Positions 43,861-53,020 of a stretch of DNA of 64,000 nt are shown here, in pieces. The DNA lies in assembly GCA_019192445.1 (NCBI GenBank), contig JAHCMK010000004.1:186001-250000 (forward strand), read 5' to 3'. The translations under genes were made by a program, and so were the position numbers. The DNA comes from Oceanococcus sp. HetDA_MAG_MS8 (GTDB lineage: Bacteria > Pseudomonadota > Gammaproteobacteria > Nevskiales > Oceanococcaceae). Within the stretch, counting starts at the first letter, position 1. Each line of letters begins with the position of its first letter. The notes below the pieces were generated by a model, which was given only the letters and a program-made list of their open reading frames with translations, was not told the origin of the DNA and ran no database searches.

Positions 43861-44123
43861 TCGGTCATCAAGAGCTTAGGAATCGCTGACCTAACATCTG
43901 TGCTTGCCACCTGGGCCGCCGGCGGTGCTCAAAATCCTCATGTCCATCCCCATGCAAGGCGGCTTCTGCGCTCCCGGCAGCGGCTCAGACTCACCTGACG
44001 GTTCTCGCAGAAGATATCAACCTTCCCCAAGCTGTCAGACTCGATCAATGCATGGCGCAATCAGGCAATACCCCAGCACTCGCTAGCGCACACACTGCGG
44101 CAGGAATTCGAGGAGACAATAGA

Positions 44124-45641
44124 ATGAGCGCCCAAGGTCGACCAACAACGCCGGGGGCTAGCGCGTGCTGTATTGCGCCAGCCATGATGATTGCACTGAC
44201 CATGACCTTGGCTTCGTGCGATTCAGCGATAACGAACGAGGCTACCAGTGTCCCCAGCCAAAACGGGGAGTCTCTGCGTCCACCCGACCTCCCGGGTACA
44301 GCACCAAACCGCCCCAAATTGCCTTTGGGCGCAGCGTGCGGATGGCAAATCGTCTCGGATATCGACACCGTCAATCTCTTCTACCCGGACGAGTCGGCCC
44401 TCTACTGGGTAGCACTGCTGCCGAAGATCCCGGGCACCCGCATCCGACTTGATGGGCGCTTCGGACATATGCGGTATTTCTCCTTCAACATTTACGACCC
44501 TGGCCTCAGGCCCATGGACGCTTTGGCCGATGTGGAATTAGTGCCCGAAGGCGGGCACACAAACCCCTTTGTGGAACAAACTGCCCCACTCGGTGGCAGC
44601 TACGTGGCCTATGTGGAGTACTCGGATGCGCCTGACAACCCGGCGCCAAACACTATGTACGGCGGTTCCTTCCCAACCGGGCCGGCCTCGGTTTCCAATG
44701 AGTTGGGAACAGCAATCTTTTATCGCAGCTACGTGCCCGAGAACGGCTACGACTTTGACGGCGGCGTGGGCCTGCCGATTATCACCATAGAAACCAATGA
44801 CGGATCGCAGGAGGTCGTACCCTTCGCGGACTGTGACGAACCGCTAGTACCCAATGCCGGCGGCTTGGTGTCCTTGGAATTGAATGAGCTGATCCTGTCG
44901 CTAGATCCACCAGATGAGCTACTCGGCTTGATTAATTACCCCACTGCGGTCAATCCACCCAAGACTCAAGTCTTTTATGACTTGCCCAGCCTGCTCATCC
45001 AGTACACCGCAAATGTGCTCGGCACTCCGATCAGCAACGATCCCACCGGCCTACCCTTAACCGGGGGTGGCGGGCTCATGAGTAACCAGCACAACTCGTA
45101 CACCATTACTGAGTTCTCACGCTTTTTCGGATCGACCTTCTTGGTTCGCGGCCGGGCACCCACATGGCGGGGCGCTCCGGGTGTTCCTTGGGGACAGGAG
45201 CAACTTCGCTATTGGTCAGCCTGCCAGGAAGAACACTTGACCCAGCGCTTCGTGGCCTGCGCAAGGGATGACCAAATGGCCATAGATGAGTTCGGCTTTT
45301 TTACGGTCATGGTCAGCGACGCTGCTGACCGCCCCGCCTGGGCCACCGCCGAAAATGGCATAACCTGGCTACCGTATGGCCCCTACAACAATAGCTGGTT
45401 TCTATACCGCCATATGCTCCCCAACGACGGCTTTGTAGAGACCGTCAGCATGGTCCCTCAAGGCACGGCCCCGGCTGACATTATGGGGGACTACCTGCCG
45501 ACCGGCGCCTACTGCTACGCAGATCAGCTCGCTAGCCCTCCGGAGTCGGCTGCGGCCCTGTTCGAAGATTGTATGCAGGCCACGCTTTCCAATGGAGAGC
45601 AGACAGGCTTACTGCCCAGCCTCCTTCCGCCAGGCCGCTAA
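44124..45641 (+). CDS. Exported lipoprotein of unknown function
   Basis: 505 residues from ATG 44124 with GAGGAGA upstream (the frame opens at 44052). Signal peptide with a TLASC lipobox (Cys32). The mature part has LYWVALLPKIPGTRIRLDGRFGHMRYFSFNIYD early on, a pattern I associate with an uncharacterised secreted family of actino- and proteobacteria, and paired cysteines (ADCDEP, SACQEE, VACARDD, YCYADQ, EDCMQ) that could form disulphides. I cannot assign an activity. A GDSL hydrolase lipoprotein starts 9 bases later, so both are probably co-expressed. Confidence 0.75.
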   Translation: MSAQGRPTTPGASACCIAPAMMIALTMTLASCDSAITNEATSVPSQNGESLRPPDLPGTAPNRPKLPLGAACGWQIVSDIDTVNLFYPDESALYWVALLPKIPGTRIRLDGRFGHMRYFSFNIYDPGLRPMDALADVELVPEGGHTNPFVEQTAPLGGSYVAYVEYSDAPDNPAPNTMYGGSFPTGPASVSNELGTAIFYRSYVPENGYDFDGGVGLPIITIETNDGSQEVVPFADCDEPLVPNAGGLVSLELNELILSLDPPDELLGLINYPTAVNPPKTQVFYDLPSLLIQYTANVLGTPISNDPTGLPLTGGGGLMSNQHNSYTITEFSRFFGSTFLVRGRAPTWRGAPGVPWGQEQLRYWSACQEEHLTQRFVACARDDQMAIDEFGFFTVMVSDAADRPAWATAENGITWLPYGPYNNSWFLYRHMLPNDGFVETVSMVPQGTAPADIMGDYLPTGAYCYADQLASPPESAAALFEDCMQATLSNGEQTGLLPSLLPPGR

Positions 45642-45650
45642 GCGCTCATC

Positions 45651-47060
45651 ATGAAGCAACGGCCCTCCCGAATCGCATCATCAGCTTGGCGCTGGAGGCC
45701 ATGGCCAGCGCTGGCATTGGCTTTTGCGCTGCTGGCGACAGGATGCTCAGACCGTTCCGCTGGCGGCGAAGGACGAGGCGCAGCACGAGGTGTGCAACCG
45801 CCATTGCCAGACCGGTGTAGCGTCGTGACGATGGACGATTTTGGCGAAGCTGTTGTCGCGAGCTGGGCGACCGCGCCGAGTGATGCTCTCGTCACGCCGC
45901 CGCTTGCGCAGATGACAGTTCGTCAGTTCATTACACCGCATTGGGATGCCCAAGTCATGCGGCTGCGTTTAAGCAACCGATATGCGCAACTGCCCGTGAC
46001 CTTAGAGAACTTGTTTGTTGCCGAACAGGCCCTAGAGGGCTCTGCAGCGACCGTACCCGGCAGCGCCTGTGCCTTGTCGGTCAAGGGCCAGAGCCGGTTT
46101 ACCATTCCAGCCGGCGGTTCGGTTGTTAGCGACGCCATCGTCTTTCCTGTTCAAGCCTTCTCCTCAATCGCAATTAGTTTCTTCGCGCCCCAGGTTGTTC
46201 CCCAGCTCACGCGTCACTTAGACGCAGTAGAAGTGCCCTATTTCAGTCTTCCTGGCGACTACAGCCAAGACACCAGCGGCGCTGCGTTTGTGCCAGCCCC
46301 GATTTCGCTGAGCAATAACTTTTTGCTACTTGAAGCCTTAGAGGTCGCCGCCCCATCCACAGTCGGCACACTGGTAGCGGTAGGCGACTCCATCACCGAC
46401 GGCTCTGGGAACCTCGCCTTCACAGTCGCCGGACTCACCGGGGCCAACCCCGCCGTTGGTCAAGACCAAAGATACCCAGACTTTCTTGCCCGTCGGGTCC
46501 TGAACGCGGGCCTGCCCCTAAGCGTTGTCAACAAAGGGATCAGCGGCAACAAGCTGCTCAGCCCGGGCACGGTTCCCCAATTCGGGCCCGCACTGCTGGA
46601 GCGCTTCGATCACGATGTTTTGGCAACTCCTGGGCTGTCGCACATCCTCCTCATGATCGGCACCAATGACCTGGGTGTAGGAATACCGGCATCGGCCCAA
46701 GCCATTATTGATGGCTACATTGAACTCATCGATGCAGCCCATGCTGCCGGCGTTCAAATTGCTCTGGGGACGATGCCTCCGGCCAAAGGTGCGGTCAGCG
46801 GTGAACTCCCCCTAGGGCTGAGCGACTCAGTTGGCATTTTGCATGGTAGTCCGCAAGCTGTGGCATCCCGACTGCAGATCAACGAATGGATTCGCAAGCA
46901 ATCACTCAGCGATGGATTCGTCGACTTTTACGCCTGCCTCGAAGATCCAGACAATGCGGGGTATCTGCACCCTGAATACAACAGTGGCGACAACTTGCAC
47001 CCGAACGCGGCCGGCTACGCCGCTATGGCCGAATGCGTGGACCTGGAACTATTCAGGTGA
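45651..47060 (+). CDS. SGNH/GDSL hydrolase lipoprotein
   Basis: 469 residues. Lipoprotein signal ending LLATGC (Cys32). An N-terminal ~200-residue beta-rich region precedes the SGNH domain: block I VAVGDSITDG (catalytic Ser) near residue 245, block II VNKGISGNKLL, block III MIGTNDLG and block V DNLHPNAAGY with the Asp/His pair. Such secreted enzymes are esterases on carbohydrate or lipid esters. Co-oriented with and 9 bases after the unknown lipoprotein gene. Confidence 0.88.
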   Translation: MKQRPSRIASSAWRWRPWPALALAFALLATGCSDRSAGGEGRGAARGVQPPLPDRCSVVTMDDFGEAVVASWATAPSDALVTPPLAQMTVRQFITPHWDAQVMRLRLSNRYAQLPVTLENLFVAEQALEGSAATVPGSACALSVKGQSRFTIPAGGSVVSDAIVFPVQAFSSIAISFFAPQVVPQLTRHLDAVEVPYFSLPGDYSQDTSGAAFVPAPISLSNNFLLLEALEVAAPSTVGTLVAVGDSITDGSGNLAFTVAGLTGANPAVGQDQRYPDFLARRVLNAGLPLSVVNKGISGNKLLSPGTVPQFGPALLERFDHDVLATPGLSHILLMIGTNDLGVGIPASAQAIIDGYIELIDAAHAAGVQIALGTMPPAKGAVSGELPLGLSDSVGILHGSPQAVASRLQINEWIRKQSLSDGFVDFYACLEDPDNAGYLHPEYNSGDNLHPNAAGYAAMAECVDLELFR

Positions 47061-47097
47061 AGTGCGCAGGCTGGCTGCGCCCCACCCCAGCGGCGAC

Positions 47098-47736
47098 CTA
47101 GCGGCAATAAGCAACCAGCCCAGCCGGCATCCAGACCGCGGTGACCATCAGCCCCACGCCACAGGCGGTGATCCACCAACCGCGTCGCGTGGGCGCTTGC
47201 TGTAAGCGCTGCCACAGGCGCTTGAAAACCTGCCCTTGGATCAAAAACAGCGGCAGGGTTCCCAGCCCAAAAGCCGCCATCAGGGCCGCTCCCTGAGCCA
47301 CCGAGGCCGATAGACTGGCAATGAACAGGGCCGCGTACAGAACCGGGCAAGGCACCAAACCCCAGGCTATACCCAGCAACCAGGGCGGCCAGCGTGACGA
47401 TGTTTGTTGATGCACGGCACAGCCCTGCACGGGCCGGCTTTGTTGGCGACAGATGTGCAACACCCCGAGGGCCACCACGGCGAGGCCAATGCTGATGCGA
47501 ACCGTTGTATTGGCCAAACCCTCGGGTAATTGCAGTAGCAACCAACCCCCGACTCCACCGGCAAGAGCGCCCAACAGCGTGTAGCTGAGCAGACGGCCTA
47601 GGTGCATCTGCCACCACGCCCATTGGCGCCCGGGCTGAGCCGCATTCATTGCCCCACACATGAGTACGCAATGAGCACTGGTTTGCACACCGGCCAAAGC
47701 TAGGGCCGGCAAAGACAGGTCAGTGAGGCTGAGCAA
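47098..47736 (-). CDS. TauE/SafE (UreH-like) membrane protein at end of cbb3 cluster
   Basis: 212 residues from a TTG at 47736 (AAGG upstream). Multi-pass membrane protein beginning AGVQTSAHCVLMCGAMNAAQPG, with the HCxxMCG motif of the UreH-like/sulfite-exporter family, and GIAWGLVPCPVLYAALF later. Genes of this family commonly follow ccoS and are suspected to help copper or heme delivery to the oxidase. Function here is inferred from position, 11 bases after ccoS. Confidence 0.82.
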   Translation of the reverse strand: MLSLTDLSLPALALAGVQTSAHCVLMCGAMNAAQPGRQWAWWQMHLGRLLSYTLLGALAGGVGGWLLLQLPEGLANTTVRISIGLAVVALGVLHICRQQSRPVQGCAVHQQTSSRWPPWLLGIAWGLVPCPVLYAALFIASLSASVAQGAALMAAFGLGTLPLFLIQGQVFKRLWQRLQQAPTRRGWWITACGVGLMVTAVWMPAGLVAYCR

Positions 47737-47747
47737 TGGACGTCGCC

Positions 47748-47888
47748 TTAAGAGAAATCGTCGGGCATGCGGCCTTCAAATCGATCCAAATGATCAAACT
47801 GTCCGCGCCGAATAGCCGCAACGAAGAAAGCCAAAGCTAATCCCACCAAAATCATGGCCAGGGGAATCAAGAAAAACAGACTGCTCAT
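47748..47888 (-). CDS. ccoS: cbb3 oxidase maturation protein CcoS
   Basis: 46 residues, starting at the ATG that overlaps the ccoI stop (ATGA). A single hydrophobic segment (LFFLIPLAMILVGLALAFFVAAI) is followed by RRGQFDHLDRFEGRMPDDFS; the QFDDLD-like tail is the CcoS hallmark. Needed for cofactor insertion into cbb3 oxidase in studied bacteria. Confidence 0.9.
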   Translation of the reverse strand: MSSLFFLIPLAMILVGLALAFFVAAIRRGQFDHLDRFEGRMPDDFS

Positions 47889-50083
47889 ACCAAGCACTCC
47901 TGTGGGGCGGAGGTCGTAACGGGGGGCTTGGGCTGGCGCAATAAGCGCAATGCATTGAGGGTCACCAGTAAGGAGCTCGCCCCCATCCCCAAAGCCGCAA
48001 TCCAGGGGGCTACCCAACCCAACATCGCCAACGGGACCATGGTGAGGTTATAGGCCAGTGCCCACAGCAGGTTTTGGGTAGAAATGCGGCGTGCAAGCTC
48101 CGCTGTATGCGCCAAATGTTCTAAGCCATGCAGATCATCATTCAGCAGCAAGGCATCGCCCTGCCCCTGCGCGAGGGCCGCGCCCGAGCCCAGACTCACC
48201 GCCACATCCGCGCCGGCAAGCACCGGCCCGTCATTCAAGCCATCGCCGACATAGAGCACCGCAGCACCATTCTCCTGCAGCTTTTTCACCATGCTGAGCT
48301 TCTGCTCTGGCAGGCTGCCGGCTATGACCTTGCTAAGCTGCAACCGCGCCGCGACGGCTTGGGTGGCTGCAAGCTGGTCACCACTGAGCAGGTGTGGCTC
48401 CAAGCCTTGCTCGCGCAGGGCGGCTACCACAGCGGGCGCCTCAGGGCGCAACTGCTCATTCAAAGCCATGCGGGCTTTGAGCTGGCCGTCGACCCACAAC
48501 CCAAACCAGCGCCATTGGCTATCCAGCTGGGAACTACAGGTGGGCTCTAGAGGACCAACTTCCACCACATGGTCGGCAATCCATCCCCGCACCCCACGCC
48601 CGGTTAATTGCCGGTGATCCACGGCTGGCAGGGGCTGCTCAGGACCTGCTGCAGCAGCCAAGGCCCGAGCCACAGGATGGCTTAAACCCACTTCCATGGC
48701 CGCCGCCCACTGCCTGGCTTGATCTTCGCTGAGGTCTGCCAAGGCCTCACAGCGATGCAACTGCATTTGCCGCGTGGTCAAGGTGCCGGTTTTGTCAAAG
48801 ACGACGGATTGCAAGCGATGCCACTGCAGCAATGCACTGGGCCGCACCAGCAACACACCGACTTTGCCCAGGCGCGTCACCGCGGCGGCCAAGGTGGTTG
48901 GCACCGCTAGAGACAAGGCGCAGGGGCAGGTAATCACTAGAACCGCCAAGGCCGCTTGAATACCCGTTTCGGTATCCGGCCACCACAAGGCAAAGGCCAA
49001 CACAGCGAGGAACAGCACCACAGGGACAATGTATCCCGCGATGCGATCCGCCAAATGAGCCGCCTCATGGCGTTCTAAATGGGCGCGTTGTACAAGCCGC
49101 CCAATTTGCGACAGCGTAGTGGCCTCTCCAGACACCTCCACCTGCAAGCGCAGCGGCTCCAAGCCTAAATGCGTGCTTCCGGCCAAACCCTTATCCCCCA
49201 CAAGCTTGTGTTGAGGAAGGGACTCACCAGACAGCAAGCTTTCATCGAGGTCTACGGCACTGAGGACCACGCCGTCTGCCGGCAAGGCATCACCGGGGGC
49301 GACTTCTACGATATCGCCGCTGCGCAGTTCACTGGCCGATACCTCTGCCCACTGCCCATCACGGAGGCGTCTGGCAGTCGCCGGTTGGGCCGCAGACAGG
49401 CGCCGCAAGCGGTCGGCGGCGGCAAGCTGACCACGCTGCTGCCAGAACCGCGCCACCGACAGCAGCAGTACAAACATGGCCACCGAGTCAAAATACACAT
49501 GACCCGCGCCCTGCAACGTATTCCAAGCACTCAAGCTATAGGCCATAACCAGCGCCACGGCAACCGGGGTATCCATGGTGGCGCTACCCTGCCACAGTGC
49601 TTTCAAACCGGTGCGCAACATGGGCCACCCGGCAATGGCAATCACTGGGGTGACCAAGACCCACTGGGCATAGCGCAGTAGTTCGCGTAGCCCCGGCTCC
49701 ACGGTTCCAAAATACTCTGGCCCAGCCAGCATCATGGCCTGCATGCCCAATAAAGCAGCCAGGCCAATCCGGATCAAGGCCTGGCGGTGTTCTTGTTGCG
49801 CCTGGCTAAAACTTTGATCCGCAGCCAGTAAACGCGTTGGCATATCGGCGGCTTGCATGGCCTCCAGTAACACCGGGAGGTCGACCTTCTCGGGCTGCCA
49901 ACGGAGCTCACAGGTCCCGGTTGGCAGGTCTACGCTCACCTGGGCATCGCGCCCGAGCAACTGCTCCAGCCGGCGCACACAGGCCCTGCAGTGCAAATTG
50001 CCCACATGCAGCAAGACCTCACGGGTGCGAGCATCAACCTGGGTGCTGGCCTCGAGAATGGCCTGAGCGCTGAACGGAGTCAT
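47885..50083 (-). CDS. ccoI: Copper P-type ATPase of cbb3 biogenesis
   Basis: 732 residues. One N-terminal heavy-metal domain with GNLHCRACVRRLE (CxxC) near residue 30, the transmembrane CPC motif in VITCPCALSLAVP, DKTGT phosphorylation site and VGDGLNDGPVLAGADVAVS. It exports copper across the inner membrane for the CcoN CuB site. The Cys-rich N-terminal extension common in CcoI/FixI of pseudomonads (before the metal domain) is missing. Located between the short ccoH-like gene and ccoS, spacing -4 to +2 bases. Confidence 0.92.
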   Translation of the reverse strand: MTPFSAQAILEASTQVDARTREVLLHVGNLHCRACVRRLEQLLGRDAQVSVDLPTGTCELRWQPEKVDLPVLLEAMQAADMPTRLLAADQSFSQAQQEHRQALIRIGLAALLGMQAMMLAGPEYFGTVEPGLRELLRYAQWVLVTPVIAIAGWPMLRTGLKALWQGSATMDTPVAVALVMAYSLSAWNTLQGAGHVYFDSVAMFVLLLSVARFWQQRGQLAAADRLRRLSAAQPATARRLRDGQWAEVSASELRSGDIVEVAPGDALPADGVVLSAVDLDESLLSGESLPQHKLVGDKGLAGSTHLGLEPLRLQVEVSGEATTLSQIGRLVQRAHLERHEAAHLADRIAGYIVPVVLFLAVLAFALWWPDTETGIQAALAVLVITCPCALSLAVPTTLAAAVTRLGKVGVLLVRPSALLQWHRLQSVVFDKTGTLTTRQMQLHRCEALADLSEDQARQWAAAMEVGLSHPVARALAAAAGPEQPLPAVDHRQLTGRGVRGWIADHVVEVGPLEPTCSSQLDSQWRWFGLWVDGQLKARMALNEQLRPEAPAVVAALREQGLEPHLLSGDQLAATQAVAARLQLSKVIAGSLPEQKLSMVKKLQENGAAVLYVGDGLNDGPVLAGADVAVSLGSGAALAQGQGDALLLNDDLHGLEHLAHTAELARRISTQNLLWALAYNLTMVPLAMLGWVAPWIAALGMGASSLLVTLNALRLLRQPKPPVTTSAPQECLV

Positions 50084-50085
50084 GC

Positions 50086-50277
50086 TTACTGCTCTGGTTC
50101 TATGGCGGTGGTTGTAATGTGTGCGAAGCGGTCTTGTTTCACCCCAGGCTCTGGTGTGAAGCCCGCGTCAGCCGCTACTAAAATGGTGGCCACAATGGCG
50201 CCAATCACGATGAGTGGCAGGGCCACCACGACGGTCAGCTCGACGCTCCATGCGGAGCGATGTGTAGTTTGGCTCAT
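50086..50277 (-). CDS. ccoH: Very short CcoH/FixH-like membrane protein
   Basis: 63 residues; ATG overlaps the ccoG stop by four bases. One transmembrane segment (VELTVVVALPLIVIGAIVATILVA) with the ALPL pattern seen in FixH/CcoH, then only ~27 periplasmic residues. FixH/CcoH proteins are usually around 150-170 residues, so the periplasmic domain is nearly absent. Identification rests on order (ccoG-H-I-S) and topology; the symbol is tentative. Confidence 0.6.
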   Translation of the reverse strand: MSQTTHRSAWSVELTVVVALPLIVIGAIVATILVAADAGFTPEPGVKQDRFAHITTTAIEPEQ

Positions 50278-51653
50278 GGGATCTCCTGTCCAATAAAGCG
50301 GGCTCGTGCCTGGGCGCCCGCACCCTCTAAATCGTCGGTCCAGTGGGCGCTGAAGCGGAGGCCCATGGTGGCAGCGCCAGCCAGTGGCGGCACGCGCACG
50401 CTAATCACCTCGCGCAAACTGGCATAAGGAGCCACGGTCCACAGTTCACGACTGAGTTGCACCTGTTGCCCGCGCTCGTCTACCGCGCTCAAGCGGACTT
50501 CACGCGGCGAACTGGCCTTGTTCGTCACCTTGACCGTGTAAATATTCTCCACATAGCCACCACCCACCTGGCGGGCCATGGTGTGCCGGTCACGAATAAC
50601 ATCCAGTTCCATATCTGAGCGTGTGAGCACCAGGGTGGCAAAACCCGCCACCACGGCTAGCCAGACAATGGCATAACCCACGGCTCTGGGCCGAAACAGA
50701 CGGAGTTCTCCGCCTTCATCCCGATGCGTGCTGGAGTAGCGGACCAAACCGCGGGGTTTGCCGACGCGGTCCATCACTTCATCACAGGCGTCCGCGCAGG
50801 CCGCACAAGCAATGCACTCGTACTGCAAGCCATCGCGAATATCGATTCCCGTGGGGCAAACCTGCACGCAGCGCAGGCAGTCAATACAGTCACCAGCAGC
50901 GGTTTTTTCACGTTTGGCCAGGTGCTTACGTGGCTCTCCGCGCAGCGCGTCGTAGCTGATGATCAGGGTGTCCTTATCGAACATCACGCTCTGAAAGCGG
51001 GCGTAAGGACACATATACCGACAGACCTGCTCGCGCATGAAGCCGGCAAAGCCCCAGGTGGCAAAGCCGTAGAAAATGCTCCAAAACAGCGGCCAGCCAC
51101 CGAGTTGGAGTTGCGCGGCATCCGCCACTAAACCCGGCATGGGGGTGAAAAACCCCACAAAAGTCAGGCCGGTCCACCAGGCCAGTAGCACCCACAAGAG
51201 ATGTTTGCCCCCTTTGCGCAGTAGCTTATTGGCCGACCATGGGGCCTTGTCCAGTTTCATACGCTGGTGACGGTCCCCTTCTGTCCAGTGTTCGATCCAC
51301 ATGAACAGTTCCGTCCACACGGTTTGTGGACAGGCGTAGCCACACCAGAGACGCCCGGCCAGGGTTGTCACCAAAAACAAAGTGAGCGCGGCAATCACCA
51401 GCACACCGGTGAGCAAGAACAAATCCTGCGGCACCAGGGTCATGCCAAAGACATGGAAGCGCCGGGCCGGCAGGTCTAGCAACACCAAGGGGATGCCGTC
51501 CCAACGCAGCCATGGCGTCACGTAGAAAAAACCCAATAGAGCCCATACCGCCAGCTTACGTAAGCGCGCGAAGCGCCCCTGTACGCTGCGGGGATAAATC
51601 TTCTCGGCCGAGGCATAGAGTGACTCGGGCACATGGGCTGTGCTCGTGTTCAT
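50274..51653 (-). CDS. ccoG: cbb3 oxidase accessory iron-sulfur protein CcoG
   Basis: 459 residues from ATG 51653 (MNTSTAHVPESLYASAEKIYPRS); the longer frame to 51746 lacks family similarity. Several transmembrane helices (LWCGYACPQTVWTELFMWIEHW) and two ferredoxin-type [4Fe-4S] sites (GDCIDCLRCVQVCPTGIDIRDG; ECIACAACADACDEVMD). C-terminal IgG-like periplasmic domain. It is a cupric reductase supplying copper for cbb3 assembly in studied bacteria. Confidence 0.94.
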   Translation of the reverse strand: MNTSTAHVPESLYASAEKIYPRSVQGRFARLRKLAVWALLGFFYVTPWLRWDGIPLVLLDLPARRFHVFGMTLVPQDLFLLTGVLVIAALTLFLVTTLAGRLWCGYACPQTVWTELFMWIEHWTEGDRHQRMKLDKAPWSANKLLRKGGKHLLWVLLAWWTGLTFVGFFTPMPGLVADAAQLQLGGWPLFWSIFYGFATWGFAGFMREQVCRYMCPYARFQSVMFDKDTLIISYDALRGEPRKHLAKREKTAAGDCIDCLRCVQVCPTGIDIRDGLQYECIACAACADACDEVMDRVGKPRGLVRYSSTHRDEGGELRLFRPRAVGYAIVWLAVVAGFATLVLTRSDMELDVIRDRHTMARQVGGGYVENIYTVKVTNKASSPREVRLSAVDERGQQVQLSRELWTVAPYASLREVISVRVPPLAGAATMGLRFSAHWTDDLEGAGAQARARFIGQEIP

Positions 51654-51660
51654 AGGGGCG

Positions 51661-51966
51661 TTATTCCTGCCGGGGAGGTGGAGCCACAACCGGTGGTTGT
51701 GGGCGTGGACGGGTCGCCAACGAAATCGCCATCGTGGCCACGACACAGGTGATTAGCCAGCACACCATGAAAACCACTGTTAAACCGGCCCAGCTCGGAG
51801 TCTCCAGGGCGAACAGCGCTTCCCAGCCCATGATCAAGGCCAGCAACATCAGCGCTGCGCCAAGAAACCCCGACCAGAGCACCGCCGCGGAGCGGCGCAA
51901 CCAACCGGGCCAGCGCACCACTCCGGGGTACGCTGGCTCGGAGGAGCTCACAGGCTCCAAGGACAT
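51661..51966 (-). CDS. 101-residue membrane protein between ccoP and ccoG
   Basis: Start overlaps the ccoP stop by one base and its stop is 7 bases before ccoG, so it belongs to the operon. Two hydrophobic segments (about residues 28-50 and 60-84), a short N-terminal soluble part and a Pro/Arg-rich tail (RPRPQPPVVAPPPRQE). I do not recognise the family. Position suggests an assembly or regulatory role in the cbb3 oxidase. Confidence 0.75.
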   Translation of the reverse strand: MSLEPVSSSEPAYPGVVRWPGWLRRSAAVLWSGFLGAALMLLALIMGWEALFALETPSWAGLTVVFMVCWLITCVVATMAISLATRPRPQPPVVAPPPRQE

Positions 51967-52862
51967 TACTGCGTGCCTCCGGACACCCAGATCACATAGG
52001 CGGCAAGCAGCTTACGCTCCACCTCTGAAAGCATGTCCTTGTGCGCTGGCATGTTGCCCTGACGGCCTTGAAGAATGGTGGTGCGAATTACCTCCGGACT
52101 GCTGCCATAGAGCCAAGCGTCATCGGCCAAGTTCGGCGCGCCCATGTAAATGTTGCCTTGGGCCTCGGCGCCATGACACATCGCACAGCTCTGCATGAAC
52201 TGCGACTTCGCCGCTTGCAACCGATCCGCTGGCAGGTCTGGGTTATCCCAGTCGGCGACCAAAGCCACAATGTCATCCACAACCTCAGGCTTGAGCATGG
52301 CTTGCTGCGGCGGCATCATGCCGCGCCGACCATTGGTGATGGACGCCAGAATCTGCTCGGGCTTATCGCCGTACAGCCATGCGTCATCGGCCAAGCTCGG
52401 AAAGCCGCTGGCTCCCTGTGCTGAGGGCCCATGGCAACCAGCACAGTTGTCAGCAAAAAGACGCCCGGCAACCCGGATAGCCTCAGGGTTATCGGCCAAG
52501 TCCACGATGCTAGCCTGCTCGAATTGGGCAAAGTGGGCTTGGCGCTTAGCTTGGACCTCGGCTAGACGCGCATCGTGCTGATTCGCTTGCGACCAGCCCA
52601 ACACGCCCTGGAAGCCACCAAGGCCTGGGAACAGAACCAAATAGGCCAAGGCAAACACGATGGTGAGCAAAAACATGTTCAGCCACCAACGCGGCAGAGG
52701 ATTGTTCAGCTCTTTGAGATCGCCATCCCAGACATGTTCTTTCACCTCGCCTTCGGCCACATTGGAGGGCTGACGCTTCGCCGTCCACCAAATCAACCAC
52801 AAGCAAGCCAGTACATTCAGTACCGAGACAATGGCGACGAAAAGGGTTGTTCCCATACTCAT
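51966..52862 (-). CDS. ccoP: cbb3 oxidase subunit III, diheme cytochrome c
   Basis: 298 residues. N-terminal transmembrane segment, an ADVWDGDLKELNNPLPRWW-like region (here VWDGDLKELNNPLPRWW), a second helix, then two heme-binding sites CAGCHG and CAMCHG with downstream Met ligands. Electrons pass through it to CcoO/CcoN. ATG overlaps ccoQ stop. Confidence 0.95.
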   Translation of the reverse strand: MSMGTTLFVAIVSVLNVLACLWLIWWTAKRQPSNVAEGEVKEHVWDGDLKELNNPLPRWWLNMFLLTIVFALAYLVLFPGLGGFQGVLGWSQANQHDARLAEVQAKRQAHFAQFEQASIVDLADNPEAIRVAGRLFADNCAGCHGPSAQGASGFPSLADDAWLYGDKPEQILASITNGRRGMMPPQQAMLKPEVVDDIVALVADWDNPDLPADRLQAAKSQFMQSCAMCHGAEAQGNIYMGAPNLADDAWLYGSSPEVIRTTILQGRQGNMPAHKDMLSEVERKLLAAYVIWVSGGTQ

Positions 52863-53020
52863 GACGACTCTCCCGACTGGTAGCGCTGGGCAACCGAGTC
52901 TTCTTCTAAGGGCAACCTGGAGGCCTCCTCAAAGCGATCGCTATTACGCCGGTCACAGGCCCACCAGACCACGCCGCCGAAGGCAGCAAAGATCATTAAG
53001 GTGATGATTCCGCTCAGCAT
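52859..53020 (-). CDS. ccoQ: cbb3 oxidase small subunit CcoQ
   Basis: 53 residues, found by reading the gap between ccoO and ccoP. The ATG overlaps the ccoO stop by one base and its stop overlaps the cco[24 protein letters not shown] forms the single membrane helix, followed by a charged tail (DRRNSDRFEEASRLPLEED). Matches CcoQ in size, topology and place. Confidence 0.9.
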   Translation of the reverse strand: MLSGIITLMIFAAFGGVVWWACDRRNSDRFEEASRLPLEEDSVAQRYQSGESS

